Positions 16,561 through 25,252 are shown, numbered from the stretch's first letter. The stretch is 34,825 nt of DNA from Halomonas organivorans (GCF_014192055.1 NZ_JACHXM010000035.1:1-34825); one strand, 5' to 3'. Program-made: numbers and translations. The notes: generated by a model not told the origin, from the sequence alone.

Positions 16561-16810
16561 CGCTCCCGCGGGCAGCCGCTTCCGTGGGAGCGTCTTGCGT
16601 TATGCGGGGCCCTCACTCCTCGCGACCTGAAGCTCGATCCCACGAAGGACACTCCCGCAAAGGCTCGGCGCAACCGAACGGGTTTTCGTGGGAGCGCCGG
16701 TCCAGCTTGCGGCGCGATGATGGTGGTGTCTCTGACCTTCGTGGGAGCGCAGCTCCGCTGCGCGAAAGGGGTTTAACCCTCGCGATCTGAGGATCGATGC
16801 CACGCAACGC
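16561..16810. repeat. REP-like palindromic elements between convergent genes
   Basis: This is most of the 306-base gap between the osmC stop and the amidotransferase stop; there is no gene in it. At 16561-16592 CGCTCCCGCGG pairs with CCGTGGGAGCG and may act as the osmC terminator. Two further TTCGTGGGAGCG blocks occur near 16684 and 16739, the second followed by a perfect hairpin, GCGCAGC-TCC-GCTGCGC (16747-16763). The block from about 16616 to 16715 has the same order of words as a unit of the array at 21050-21705 (TCGCGA-CTGAAG, CCCACGAAG, then TTTTCGTGGGAG), so both belong to one dispersed family. Confidence 0.7.
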
Positions 16811-16827
16811 GCCGCCAAGCAGTCTCC

Positions 16828-17517
16828 TTACGACGCCGGCTGCCGGTGTTGTTCGGCGGCGTTCACCAGGGCGCGGATCAGGCGCTGCTGGGGGCGGTTG
16901 AACACCAGCCACTCGGGATGCCACTGCACGCCGATCAGGAAGTCGTGATCGCGTGACTCGATGGCCTGTACCAGGCCGTCGCGGTCGCGGGCGACGATCT
17001 CGATGCCGCGCCCCGCCTGGCGCACCGCCTGGTGGTGCAGGCTGTTGATGCGACACCAGGTGACGCGCAGGATGCGATACAGCCGGCTATCGCCGACGAT
17101 GTCCACCGTCTTGCGCGGCAGCACGGTGCGTCGCCGCTTGAGCCCTTCGTAGCTGGTGTAGATGTCCGGGTCCAGGGTGCCGCCCAGGTGGACGTTGATC
17201 AGTTGGGCGCCGCGGCAGATGCCCAGCACCGGCGTGCCACGCGGGATGAAGCGCTCGAGCAGCGCAAGCTCCAGGTCGTCGCGCGCAGGGTCGACGCGCA
17301 CGTCGAGCTGGATCTCGCCGCCGTAGTGGTGTGCTTCGATGTCGTCGCCGCCGCCGATGATCAGGCCGTCGAGGTCCGTCGGCCGCGGGCGCGCGGGTGA
17401 TAGCCGCAGCGGGCGGCCGCCGTGGCGCCACACGGCAAACCAGTCGAACCACCAGGCAATGCGGCTCTTGCGGTCGGACGTGGTGATACCGATCAAGGGG
17501 CGGGCGTCCTGCCTCAT
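16828..17517 (-). CDS. C26-type class I glutamine amidotransferase, partner of the amidoligase
   Basis: A 229-residue stand-alone amidotransferase of the gamma-glutamyl-GABA hydrolase (PuuD) type. The nucleophile is in GICRGAQLINVHLGG (Cys101), and IGVQWHPEW supplies His200 and Glu202; IIGGGDDIEAHHYG is the usual oxyanion-side segment. PuuD-like enzymes hydrolyse gamma-glutamyl amides. The ATG at 17517 overlaps the amidoligase stop by four bases, so the two proteins are translationally coupled and likely act on one compound. From published comparative genomics, recalled rather than checked, amidoligase-amidotransferase pairs were proposed to make and break or transfer amide bonds on unknown peptide metabolites. 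Confidence 0.88.
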   Translation of the reverse strand: MRQDARPLIGITTSDRKSRIAWWFDWFAVWRHGGRPLRLSPARPRPTDLDGLIIGGGDDIEAHHYGGEIQLDVRVDPARDDLELALLERFIPRGTPVLGICRGAQLINVHLGGTLDPDIYTSYEGLKRRRTVLPRKTVDIVGDSRLYRILRVTWCRINSLHHQAVRQAGRGIEIVARDRDGLVQAIESRDHDFLIGVQWHPEWLVFNRPQQRLIRALVNAAEQHRQPAS

Positions 17518-18509
17518 GTGCGCGCGAACCTCCGGCGCAGGGCCTGCCAGGCGCGGATCGGCCAGGCCGGGCGATGGCGGGCCAGGTAGTTGGCGCCGCG
17601 CTCGGCCAGGGTGTCGGGCGCGGCGGCCAGCGTTTCCACCTCCAGCCAGCGGTTCCACTCCTGGGCGGCGCCCCAGCCGGGCTCGGAGAGCTGGGCATTG
17701 GGCAGCCGATAGTGATAGGTGGGGCGCGGATGGACCAGGCGATTGGCCAGCAGCTCGTGGGGATGCTCGGGATGCAGGTGGGCGAACAGCGGCAGCATGT
17801 CGAGCTCGCGATTGCGGGTCTCGTTGTACTCGAGGTAGTCGTCGATCAGGGTCTCGAGGTCCGGGGCATAGCCCGGATCCAATACCTTTAGCACGTAGGC
17901 CCGCGGGAAGGGATTGGCGTGGGGCAGCACTTCGCGGGTGATGTCGACCCGGATCTGCTCGCGCAGCCAGCCGGCGGTGAGCAGGTAGGCGCGCAGGTGG
18001 GCCAGCAGGCTCTCGACCTCGAGGCTCGGCGCCTCGGGGTTGAGGTGCAGGCCGAAGCCATAGAGCAGGCTGGCATCGGTGCCCTTGGCGCCGTGTTCGC
18101 GCAGTGCCACGAAGAGGGCATCGAGGTCGTCGAGCTCGTTCCAGGGCACCGGCGGGCAGATGATCTCGGTCGGCACCAGCCCGGTCACCACGTCGCCGAT
18201 CAACTCCCGGGTGCGTTCGTGGAACTCCTGGCGCATGCGTTCCCACTCGCTGTCCCGGTAGGCCTCGTGGTCGACCAGGCGTTCGTCCGGATGGGCGTAC
18301 TGGGTGTCCAGCTCGATGCCGAAGTCGCCCCAGCGCGCGCCGCTGACCTTGAGACGGTGAGGGCTCAGCACCTCGACCTCGCCGCCGAACAGTTCCTGCA
18401 CCAGGCAGGCGGTGTCGCGGGGCGGCAGGCCGGCGAATTCGATTTCGACCCCGACCCGGCGAGGCCTTCCCTGGGCATTGTCGGGCACGGGTGGCGGTTG
18501 CGGCGTCAT
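17514..18509 (-). CDS. Putative amidoligase enzyme (COOH-NH2 ligase of the glutamine synthetase/GCS superfamily)
   Basis: A 331-residue protein of the putative amidoligase family (the PF12224 type). The N-terminal strand RRVGVEIEFAGL carries the paired glutamates (Glu22, Glu24) that bind metal in glutamate-cysteine ligase-like folds. A second strand, FGIELDTQY, and the segment TEIICPPVPW follow, then YGFGLHLNPEA with a conserved His and Asn. It should ligate an amine to a carboxylate using ATP. The frame is open to 18656, but the ATG at 18509 puts the family core about 20 residues in and has AGGA upstream; the N-terminus is therefore provisional. It is coupled to the amidotransferase and divergent from the MscS-type gene. 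Confidence 0.82.
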   Translation of the reverse strand: MTPQPPPVPDNAQGRPRRVGVEIEFAGLPPRDTACLVQELFGGEVEVLSPHRLKVSGARWGDFGIELDTQYAHPDERLVDHEAYRDSEWERMRQEFHERTRELIGDVVTGLVPTEIICPPVPWNELDDLDALFVALREHGAKGTDASLLYGFGLHLNPEAPSLEVESLLAHLRAYLLTAGWLREQIRVDITREVLPHANPFPRAYVLKVLDPGYAPDLETLIDDYLEYNETRNRELDMLPLFAHLHPEHPHELLANRLVHPRPTYHYRLPNAQLSEPGWGAAQEWNRWLEVETLAAAPDTLAERGANYLARHRPAWPIRAWQALRRRFART

Positions 18510-18724
18510 GACGGCATCCTGTGTGACGGTATCGGCAGCTTGGGCCTTGGCGGAAAAGTGCCTGCGCTCGACCATGCGGCGTGGAACATCGACGCGTGCG
18601 CTGGCTCGTCGACAATGAGCCCAGCCCTGGCCTTCGCTCGCCGACGCATCCGCCAAAGCCTAACATACTGCCCGTCAGTCACAGGATGAGGGGAAATCAC
18701 TCCCCTCCCAACCCGGGAGATCCG

Positions 18725-21040
18725 ATGTTGCCCGTCGCAGCCCGTCTCGCGCCGGCCCTGAAGGGGCTGTTGCTGCTGGTCCTCACGATGATGCCGCTGG
18801 TCGCGGCCGCCCAGTCGCTGCCGCTCTCGGCCCTGGGTGGCGGGGGCGGCGGCAGCGAGGAAAACCGAGATCCCGAGGCCCTGCAGCGCTCGCTGGACCG
18901 CATCATCACGACGCTGGAGAACGACCAGCAGCGCGGCAGGCTGCTGGCCGACCTGGAAGCCCTGCGCACGGCCAACGGCGAGGTCGCCGATAGCGAGGGG
19001 ATCGGCGGTCAGCAGGGCCTGCTGGGAGCGCTGGCGGATACCTTCAACGACCTGGGCGAGCAGGCCGAGTCGGGCCGCTCGCCGATCAACGATTGGCAGG
19101 AGCAGTTCCGCCAGGGTTGGACGGACCTCACCGAACTGGTGGTGCGCACCGGCGACGGGGCGCTGTTGAACTTCACCGTCGAACTGGCGGTGCTGGTGGG
19201 CATCTGGGCCGGGCTGCTGGTGATCCTGATCGCGCTGGGGCGCATTCTGGCGCTGCGCCGAGGCTGGCCGCTGGACCTGCCGCGGGAGCCCAGCGGCATG
19301 CTGCTGCTGATCCATTTCCTGCGCCGCCTGCTGCCCTGGGCGCTGGCCTTCGCGCTGGCGCTGGGCGTCGCCCAACTGGTGCCGGAGAGCGCCGGGCGCA
19401 CCGGGGCGCTGGTGGTGGCCTACGTGGCGCTGTGCGGGCGGGCGCTGTCGGTGGTGGTGGAAACGGTGGTCTCGGTGTTCACCCGCGGGCATCGCTTCGT
19501 CGCCGTGCGCCACCTTCACCAGCGGGCGCTGCGCCCGCTGTTCGTGATCGGCGCGCTGATCGCCCTGGGCGATGCCTTCAACTCCTCGCGCCTCACCGAG
19601 GCGATCGGCGTCGATCTGGCAAGCCTCTGCTCGGTGCTCGCCAACATCCTGGCGGCGCTGCTCAGCGTGCGCTTCATCCTGCGCTTCAAGCGGCCCATCA
19701 CCCACCTGATCTACAACCGTTCCTACCGTCATCGCTGCGAGAGCAGCAACGCCGCCGACATGGCGCGCACGGTGGGTGGGCTGTGGCACGTGCCGGCGCT
19801 GCTGCTGGTCGGCGGCTCGCTGGTGGCGATCTTCATCACCGGTGGCGATGTGGGCACCGCCCTGGCCCGCTCGATCATTTCGGCTTCGCTGCTGGTGCTG
19901 ACCCTGGTGGTGGCCGGGCTGATTCGCCGCCACGCCGAGCGCCGCACCAAGCGGCGCTACCGGCGCGAGTACCGTCGGCGCCTGGAGCGCTTCGGCTATA
20001 CCCTGGCCCACGTGCTGGCGTGGATCACCTTCGCCGAGCTGTTCATGCAGGTGTGGGGCGGGTCGCTGATCGGCATCGGCCGCCAGGGCGTGGCCAGCGT
20101 GCGCATCGGCCAGGCGCTGCTCGGCATCGGCTTCACTGTGCTGCTGGCCTGGCTGGCCTGGATCTTCGCCGACACCGCCATCCAGCGCGCCCTGGCGTCC
20201 TCGGCGCGTTCCCGCGGGCGTCGCGTCAACCAGGCCCGCGCCCAGACCATCACGCCGATGATTCGCAACATCATCTTCGCCACCATCGTGATCATCGCCG
20301 CCATCGTCGGGCTGGCCAACCTGGGGGTCAACGTCACGCCGCTGCTGGCCGGTGCCGGGGTGATCGGCCTGGCGGTGGGCTTCGGCGCCCAGACCCTGGT
20401 GCAGGACCTGATCACCGGCATCTTCATCCTCATCGAGGATTCACTGGCGGTGGATGATTTCGTGCAGATCAACGGCCACATGGGTACCGTCGAGGGACTG
20501 ACCCTGCGCACCGTGCGGCTGCGCGACCTGGATGGCATCGTGCACATCATCACCTTCAGCCGCATCGACTCGATTCACAACATGTCGCGGCAGTTCGGCA
20601 TCGCGCTGATGAAGATCCGCATCCCCTACAGCATGAAGATCGACGATGCCATCGCCATGATGCAGGAGACCGCCCAGGCCCTGCGCCAGGACCCGATGAT
20701 GCGCCACCACATCTGGTCGCCGCTGGAGATGCAGGGCGTTCACGCTTTCGAGGACGGCTGCCCGCTGCTGCGCATGCGCTTTCGCACCGCGCCGGAGATG
20801 CAGTGGGACGTGGCGCGGGCGTTCAACCTGATGCTCAAGCGGCGCCTGGAAGAGCAGGGCGTTGACCTCGGCGTGCCGCGTATCAGCGTCAGCATGGAGG
20901 GCCACGGCGGCGGCCGGCTCGACGGCAGCGCCGAATGGGGCGAAGACCGTGACGCCGCCGGGCGCGAGGCCGGCGAGGCGGGCGTCGCCGACCCCCATAG
21001 GCAGACCAGCGCCAGCGGCGGCTCCCCCGACCCGGGCTGA
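18725..21040 (+). CDS. Large MscS-type mechanosensitive ion channel
   Basis: A 771-residue inner-membrane channel. A signal peptide of about 29 residues (ending VAAA) is followed by a periplasmic helical region to about residue 140, then roughly ten membrane segments. The MscS pore helix lies near residues 530-575 (AGAGVIGLAVGFGAQTLVQD, then TGIFILIEDS), the beta domain follows (NGHMGTVEGLTLRTVRLRD), and a low-complexity tail ends the protein. The size and layout are closest to YbiO-type channels. Such channels release solutes on hypo-osmotic shock, important in halophilic bacteria. The ATG at 18725 has GGGAG upstream and starts the signal peptide. It is divergent from the amidoligase pair. 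Confidence 0.9.
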   Translation: MLPVAARLAPALKGLLLLVLTMMPLVAAAQSLPLSALGGGGGGSEENRDPEALQRSLDRIITTLENDQQRGRLLADLEALRTANGEVADSEGIGGQQGLLGALADTFNDLGEQAESGRSPINDWQEQFRQGWTDLTELVVRTGDGALLNFTVELAVLVGIWAGLLVILIALGRILALRRGWPLDLPREPSGMLLLIHFLRRLLPWALAFALALGVAQLVPESAGRTGALVVAYVALCGRALSVVVETVVSVFTRGHRFVAVRHLHQRALRPLFVIGALIALGDAFNSSRLTEAIGVDLASLCSVLANILAALLSVRFILRFKRPITHLIYNRSYRHRCESSNAADMARTVGGLWHVPALLLVGGSLVAIFITGGDVGTALARSIISASLLVLTLVVAGLIRRHAERRTKRRYRREYRRRLERFGYTLAHVLAWITFAELFMQVWGGSLIGIGRQGVASVRIGQALLGIGFTVLLAWLAWIFADTAIQRALASSARSRGRRVNQARAQTITPMIRNIIFATIVIIAAIVGLANLGVNVTPLLAGAGVIGLAVGFGAQTLVQDLITGIFILIEDSLAVDDFVQINGHMGTVEGLTLRTVRLRDLDGIVHIITFSRIDSIHNMSRQFGIALMKIRIPYSMKIDDAIAMMQETAQALRQDPMMRHHIWSPLEMQGVHAFEDGCPLLRMRFRTAPEMQWDVARAFNLMLKRRLEEQGVDLGVPRISVSMEGHGGGRLDGSAEWGEDRDAAGREAGEAGVADPHRQTSASGGSPDPG

Positions 21041-21049
21041 CCCCGACTG

Positions 21050-21705
21050 CGCGAGGAATCCTCTAACCCCTCGCGATCTAAAGATCGCTCCCACAGGGGC
21101 TCGGTGGCCCTGGGCAGGTCTTCGCGAGAAGTTGGGGTTCCAGATATCTGCAGGCGCCTGGCGGCGCCATTCGCGATCTGAAGATCGCTCCCACGAAGTG
21201 CACTCCTGCGAAGGTTCGGTGCTACCGGGCCGGTTTTCGTGGGAGTGCACGGTCCGGCGTTCCGGCTTGCTGCGCGAGAAGTTGGGGTTCCAGATATCTG
21301 CAGACGCCTGGCGGCGCGATTCGCCGAGGCGTCGGACCGAATCTAAGGATCGCTCTCTTAGGGTAGGGGCTCGGTGGCCCTGGGTAGGTCTTCGTAGGAG
21401 CGCAGATTTTCTGCGCGAGAAGTTGGGGTTCCAGATATCCCCAGGCGCCTGGCGGCGCCGTCGCCGCTACACGGCGGATCGCCGAGGCGTCGGACCTAAT
21501 CTAAGGATTGCTCTCACGAAGAACACCCCCTCATCTGGCCAGTATCACCGGGCCGGTTTCCGTGGGAGCGCACGGTCCGGCGTTCCGGCTTGCTGCGCGA
21601 GAAGTTGGGGGTCCAGATATCCCCAGGCGCCTGGCGGCGCCGTCGCCGCTGCGAGTTGGATCGCCGAGGCGACGGACCGGATCTAAGGATCACTCCCTCG
21701 AAGAG
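21050..21705. repeat. Degenerate composite repeat array (REP-like blocks plus four 45-base cores)
   Basis: This fills most of the 842-base gap between the channel gene and thuA; no gene is supported in it. A 45-base core starting GCGAGAAGTTGGGG and containing the palindromes AGATATCT and CAGGCGCCTG recurs at 21124-21168, 21274-21318, 21415-21459 and 21597-21641. Between the cores lie GATCTAAAGATCGCTCCCAC-type blocks, TTCGTGGGAG blocks and, before copies 2 and 4, CCGGCGTTCCGGCTTGCTGC. Copies 2, 3 and 4 are each followed by CGCCGAGGCG-CGGACC and ATCTAAGGAT. The period is irregular (150, 141 and 182 bases), suggesting old duplications of one unit. Confidence 0.85.
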
Positions 21706-21767
21706 CAGGGCTTTCCCTCAGCATATCGATGTCGTCGGACGATAAGATACGACCATTGTCGCAATGA

Positions 21768-21800
21768 GTAAACGTTTACGAAATGCTCGTAAACGTTTAC
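21768..21800. promoter_or_regulatory. Two perfect LacI-type operators upstream of thuA
   Basis: GTAAACGTTTAC occurs at 21768-21779 and again at 21789-21800. The copies are exactly 21 bases apart, two helical turns, so two dimers would bind on the same face. The central CG palindrome is typical of LacI family sites. The LacI gene at 23879-24850 in the same cluster is the obvious candidate to bind them. Confidence 0.8.
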
Positions 21801-21882
21801 TTTGACGCCATGTCGCCGGCATCGGCGGCGTTTCCATCGCCCGCCAGGGCAATGTCCAGGTAACGCCAAGAGGAGCCAATCC

Positions 21883-22662
21883 ATGACGATCAAGGTCACG
21901 GTCTGGGGCGAGAACGTCCACGAGCAGACCAACGAGGTGGTAGCGCGCATCTATCCCGAGGGCATGCACGCCTGCATCGCCGCCGGGCTCAACGAGGACC
22001 CGCAGATCGAGGCCCGCGCCGTCACCCTGCAGGACCCCGAGCACGGCCTCACCGAGGCGCTGCTCGACGACACCGACGTGCTGCTGTGGTGGGGCCATGC
22101 GGCCCACGGCGACGTGCGCGACGAGATCGTCGACCGCGTCCAGGCGCGGGTGCTGCAGGGCATGGGCCTGCTGGTGCTGCACTCCGCCCACTACGCCAAG
22201 ATCTTCAAGCGCCTGATGGGCACCACCTGCTCGCTGAAGTGGCGCGAGGCGGGCGAGCGCGAGCGGCTGTGGGTGGTCAATCCCGGCCATCCCATCGTCC
22301 AGGGCCTGGGCGACTACCTCGAGCTGCCGCACACCGAGATGTACGGCGAGCCCTTCGCGGTGCCCAACCCCGACGAGGTGATCTTCATCAGCGCCTTCGA
22401 GGGCGGCGAGGTGTTCCGCTCCGGCCTCACCTACAAGCGCGGCAACGGCAAGATCTTCTACTTCCGCCCCGGCCACGAGACCTATCCGATCTACTACGAC
22501 GAGCAGGTACGCCGGGTGCTCAAGAACGGCGTGAAGTGGGCCTGCCCCGAGGGCTCGCGGTGGATCGACAGCTGTCCCAACGTGCCGCCCGAGCAGGCGC
22601 CGAACCCGGTCGAGGTCAAGGGCGAGGGGCTGCACAAGCCCGGCGAGGAGGGCTTCAAATGA
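21883..22662 (+). CDS. thuA: ThuA-like trehalose utilization protein
   Basis: A 259-residue protein of the ThuA family, which has a class I amidotransferase-like fold without the catalytic cysteine. Family segments are VTVWGENVHEQTNEVVARIY, VLLWWGHAAHGDV, LVLHSAHYAKIFKRLMGT and the end block GKIFYFRPGHETYPIYY. In Sinorhizobium, ThuA with ThuB converts trehalose, maltitol or sucrose to 3-keto derivatives. AGGAG lies ten bases before the ATG. Its stop overlaps the start of the ThuB-like gene by four bases, so the pair is coupled. No transporter gene accompanies them here. Confidence 0.9.
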   Translation: MTIKVTVWGENVHEQTNEVVARIYPEGMHACIAAGLNEDPQIEARAVTLQDPEHGLTEALLDDTDVLLWWGHAAHGDVRDEIVDRVQARVLQGMGLLVLHSAHYAKIFKRLMGTTCSLKWREAGERERLWVVNPGHPIVQGLGDYLELPHTEMYGEPFAVPNPDEVIFISAFEGGEVFRSGLTYKRGNGKIFYFRPGHETYPIYYDEQVRRVLKNGVKWACPEGSRWIDSCPNVPPEQAPNPVEVKGEGLHKPGEEGFK

Positions 22663-23738
22663 TGCGACTGGCGATCATCGGTGCCGGCAGCATGGCCGGC
22701 GAGCATGCCAAGCGCTTCCGCGCCCTCGGCGACGTCGAGGTGGTGGCGGTGTGCGACCTGGACGGCGACAAGGCCCGCACCTTTGCCGAGGCCCACGGCA
22801 TCCCCGAGGCCTATTCGGACCTGGCGGCCATGCTGGCCCGCGACGACATCCAGGCAGTGAGCAACGTCACCCCGGACGGCGTGCACAAGGCCACGTCGCT
22901 GGCCGCCATCGCCGCCGGCAAGCACATCCTCTGCGAGAAGCCGCTGGCCACCAACGCCGCTGACGCCGAGGAGATGGCCGCGGCGGCGCGCGAGGCCGGG
23001 GTGATCAACATGGTCAACCTCAGCTATCGCGATGCCCCGGCGATTCAGCTGGCCCGCGAGCTGGTAGCCGAGGGCCGGCTGGGGCGGGTGATGCATGTCG
23101 ATGCCAGCTATCGCCAGAGCTGGCTGGTGAGCGACGCCTGGGGGCGCTGGGACCAGGACAGCCAGTGGCTGTGGCGGCTCTCCGAGGCCCACGGCAGCAA
23201 GGGCGTGCTGGGCGACGTAGGCGTGCACATCCTCGATTTCGCGAGCTTCCCGGTGGGCGACATCGCCGCCGTGACCTGCCGGCTCAAGTGCTTCGACAAG
23301 GCGCCCGACAACCGCATCGGCGAGTACACCCTCGACGCCAACGACAGCGCCCTGATGCAAGTGGAGTTCGCCGGCGGCGCCCTGGGCACGGTTCAGGCCA
23401 CCCGCTGGGCCACCGGCCACCACAACTCGCTGGCGCTCTCGATCCACGGCGATCGCGGCGCGCTGCGCGTCGACCTCGATGCGGCCCGGGACAAGCTGGA
23501 AGTGTGCCTCGGCGAGGACGTGCACCCCGCGCGCTGGACCGAGCTCAGCGCCCCGCCCACGCCGAGCATCTACCGGCGCTTCGTCGACGGCGTCGCAAGC
23601 GGGGTCAACGACCAGCCCGACTTCGACCGCGGCGCGGCCCTGCAGCGGGTACTGGACGCCTGCTTCGACTCCGACGCCCGGGGCGGTGGCCTGCGCCTGG
23701 AAGGGCAGGCCGCCCCGGCACCGGGCCAGCCTGCCTGA
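22659..23738 (+). CDS. thuB: ThuB-like Gfo/Idh/MocA family oxidoreductase
   Basis: A 359-residue NAD(P)-dependent sugar dehydrogenase. The Rossmann loop is IIGAGSMAGEH (residues 6-16); the family motif EKPLA gives Lys94, and DVGVHILDF near residue 187 gives the catalytic Asp and His. ThuB oxidises the C3 hydroxyl of a glucoside in the proposed trehalose route. GAGGAGG lies seven bases before the ATG at 22659; a second ATG follows at once (MMRL). It is coupled to thuA. The exact sugar cannot be read from sequence. Confidence 0.88.
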   Translation: MMRLAIIGAGSMAGEHAKRFRALGDVEVVAVCDLDGDKARTFAEAHGIPEAYSDLAAMLARDDIQAVSNVTPDGVHKATSLAAIAAGKHILCEKPLATNAADAEEMAAAAREAGVINMVNLSYRDAPAIQLARELVAEGRLGRVMHVDASYRQSWLVSDAWGRWDQDSQWLWRLSEAHGSKGVLGDVGVHILDFASFPVGDIAAVTCRLKCFDKAPDNRIGEYTLDANDSALMQVEFAGGALGTVQATRWATGHHNSLALSIHGDRGALRVDLDAARDKLEVCLGEDVHPARWTELSAPPTPSIYRRFVDGVASGVNDQPDFDRGAALQRVLDACFDSDARGGGLRLEGQAAPAPGQPA

Positions 23739-23748
23739 ACCGCGTCGT

Positions 23749-23770
23749 CCGCCCCGTCATGGCGGGGCGG
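23749..23770 (+). terminator. GC-rich stem-loop after thuB, possible attenuator or terminator
   Basis: CCGCCCCG and CGGGGCGG pair perfectly around TCATGG, ten bases after the thuB stop. No T run follows. It may reduce transcription into the LacI gene 109 bases downstream. Confidence 0.35.
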
Positions 23771-23878
23771 CGGTCGCACCGCTCCGTCCGATCGGGCACA
23801 ATCCCGTGGTCGCAAGCGACGTAGGCGGCAGCAGATGGTGGCCGGCGCGAGGCCGGCCGCCCGGTGACGAGGCAGGCG

Positions 23879-24850
23879 ATGAGCAGAGAACCGTCGAAGA
23901 CGGCCAACATACGGGAAATCGCGCGGCGGGCGGGGGTCTCCATCGCCTCGGTCAGCCGCGCGCTCAACGACAAGCCGGGCATCAGCGAGGCGCTGCGCGA
24001 GCGCATCCTCACCATCAGCCGCGACGTCGAGTACCGCCCGAGCGCCGCCGCCCGCCAGCTGATCAGCGGCAAGGCCGCGGTGGTGGGCATATCGCTGGGG
24101 CGTCGCGACTTCGAGCTGCGGCCCTACTACATCCTGCTTTACCAGCACCTGACCGTGGCGCTGCATCGTCAGGGCATGGTGCCGATCTTCTTCCCCCACG
24201 ACCGCACCGCGAGCCTGCCCGAGCAGGCCGGCGCGGCCATCCTGCTCGGCGAGTTCGCCGACGACCCGCGCCCTGAACTGATGACCTCCCACGGCGTGCC
24301 TTTCGTACGCATCGGGCCGGCCGGGGAGAGCTTCTCGGTGGCGCCGGAGGATCGCCACGGGATCTACCTGGCCACTCGCCATCTGGTCGAAGGCGGGCGA
24401 CGACGCATCGCCTTCGTCGGCGACGACCTGCAGAGCCCCCACAGCCAGCATCGCCTGGGCGGCTACCGCCAGGCCCTCGACGAGGCCGGCCTCGAGGCCT
24501 CGCTGATCGATATTCCTCCCAACCTGGACCCGGCGCTGACCGGCTATCGCTGGCTGAGCCGGCGCCTGGCGCACGAGCCGCGGGCCTACGACGGCCTGGT
24601 GTGCGAGACCGACGAGCTGGCCCGCGGCTGCCTGACGGCGCTGGAAGATCTCGGCCTCGAGGTGCCGGGCGAGGTCGCGGTCACTGGCTTCGACGACCTG
24701 CCGACCCTGGCCGGCTCGCTGACCACGGTGCGCCAGGACATTGCCGGCATTGCCGCCATGAGCGTCGAGCTGCTGGGCGAGGCGCTGGCGGGCAAGCCGC
24801 CGCGCCACGTGTCGATGCCGGTTGAATTGGTGGTCCGCCAGACCAGTTAG
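23879..24850 (+). CDS. LacI family regulator of the thuAB cluster
   Basis: A 323-residue LacI/GalR protein. The helix-turn-helix is at about 8-30 (ANIREIARRAGVSIASVSRA), followed by the hinge helix (YRPSAAARQLISGK) and a periplasmic-binding-like sugar domain (GVPFVRIG, RRRIAFVGDDLQSPH, VAVTGFDDLPTLAGSLTTVR). It probably represses thuAB through the two GTAAACGTTTAC sites at 21768-21800 and is relieved by a disaccharide or its keto product. The ATG at 23879 follows GAGGCAGG; a GTG at 23864 in the same frame is the alternative. Its last codons overlap by three bases the stop of the convergent J-like gene. Confidence 0.9.
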   Translation: MSREPSKTANIREIARRAGVSIASVSRALNDKPGISEALRERILTISRDVEYRPSAAARQLISGKAAVVGISLGRRDFELRPYYILLYQHLTVALHRQGMVPIFFPHDRTASLPEQAGAAILLGEFADDPRPELMTSHGVPFVRIGPAGESFSVAPEDRHGIYLATRHLVEGGRRRIAFVGDDLQSPHSQHRLGGYRQALDEAGLEASLIDIPPNLDPALTGYRWLSRRLAHEPRAYDGLVCETDELARGCLTALEDLGLEVPGEVAVTGFDDLPTLAGSLTTVRQDIAGIAAMSVELLGEALAGKPPRHVSMPVELVVRQTS

Positions 24851-25251
24851 AGGAACATCCCCAGGCCGATGCCGCCCGCCAGGGTGGCCAGCCACAGCAC
24901 GGCCACGGCGAGGCGCCGGCGCGGCGCGCGGTTGTGGGCCAGGGCGGCGCGGTTGAGGCGCTGCATCCACTCCTCGAAGCGCGAGCCCGGCGGACCCGGC
25001 GGCAGCGAGAAGTCGTCGGCGGGGCCGGCGCGCCAGTAGGGCGCGTGGGTCAGGCCCAGCCGGGCACGCAGTCGGCCGATGTCGGAGAGGGTGTCGTGGA
25101 GGGCGTCGTACTCGGCGCGGCGCCATTCCGCCTGCAGCACGGTGGCGGCATCGGCCTTCAGGCCAGTGTGCTCGCAGCGATCGATGGCCGCGGCTACGGC
25201 GGTATCGTCGGCGTCCACGGACAGGCGCAGTCGCTGGTAGAGGTCGCGCAT
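24847..25251 (-). CDS. Degenerate J-domain-like protein with a C-terminal membrane anchor
   Basis: A 134-residue protein. The first 65 residues (MRDLYQRLRLSVDADDTAVA, then RRAEYDALHDTLSDIGRLRA) have the helix pattern of a J-domain but lack the His-Pro-Asp triad needed to stimulate DnaK. A membrane segment closes the protein (LAVAVLWLATLAGGIGLGMF). It starts one base after the stop of the upstream J-domain gene, with GGTGAG before the ATG, so the two are cotranscribed. J-like proteins without HPD can still act as adaptors, which would suit a membrane partner for the soluble J protein; this is inference. Confidence 0.72.
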   Translation of the reverse strand: MRDLYQRLRLSVDADDTAVAAAIDRCEHTGLKADAATVLQAEWRRAEYDALHDTLSDIGRLRARLGLTHAPYWRAGPADDFSLPPGPPGSRFEEWMQRLNRAALAHNRAPRRRLAVAVLWLATLAGGIGLGMFL

Positions 25252-25252
25252 C

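Noticed and set aside
21124..21641. CRISPR array interpretation of the four 45-base cores
   Set aside because: The spacing is irregular, the intervals share sequence with one another, and no cas genes are present.
20862..21771. Plus-strand frames (20862-21686, 21508-21771) across the repeat array
   Set aside because: They are open only because the repeats happen to lack stops; the translation repeats with the DNA repeats and has no domain.
24841..24850. GTTAG word at the end of the thu LacI gene as another attC core
   Set aside because: It is GTTAGAG within a coding stop codon, with no complementary partner and in normal high-GC sequence.
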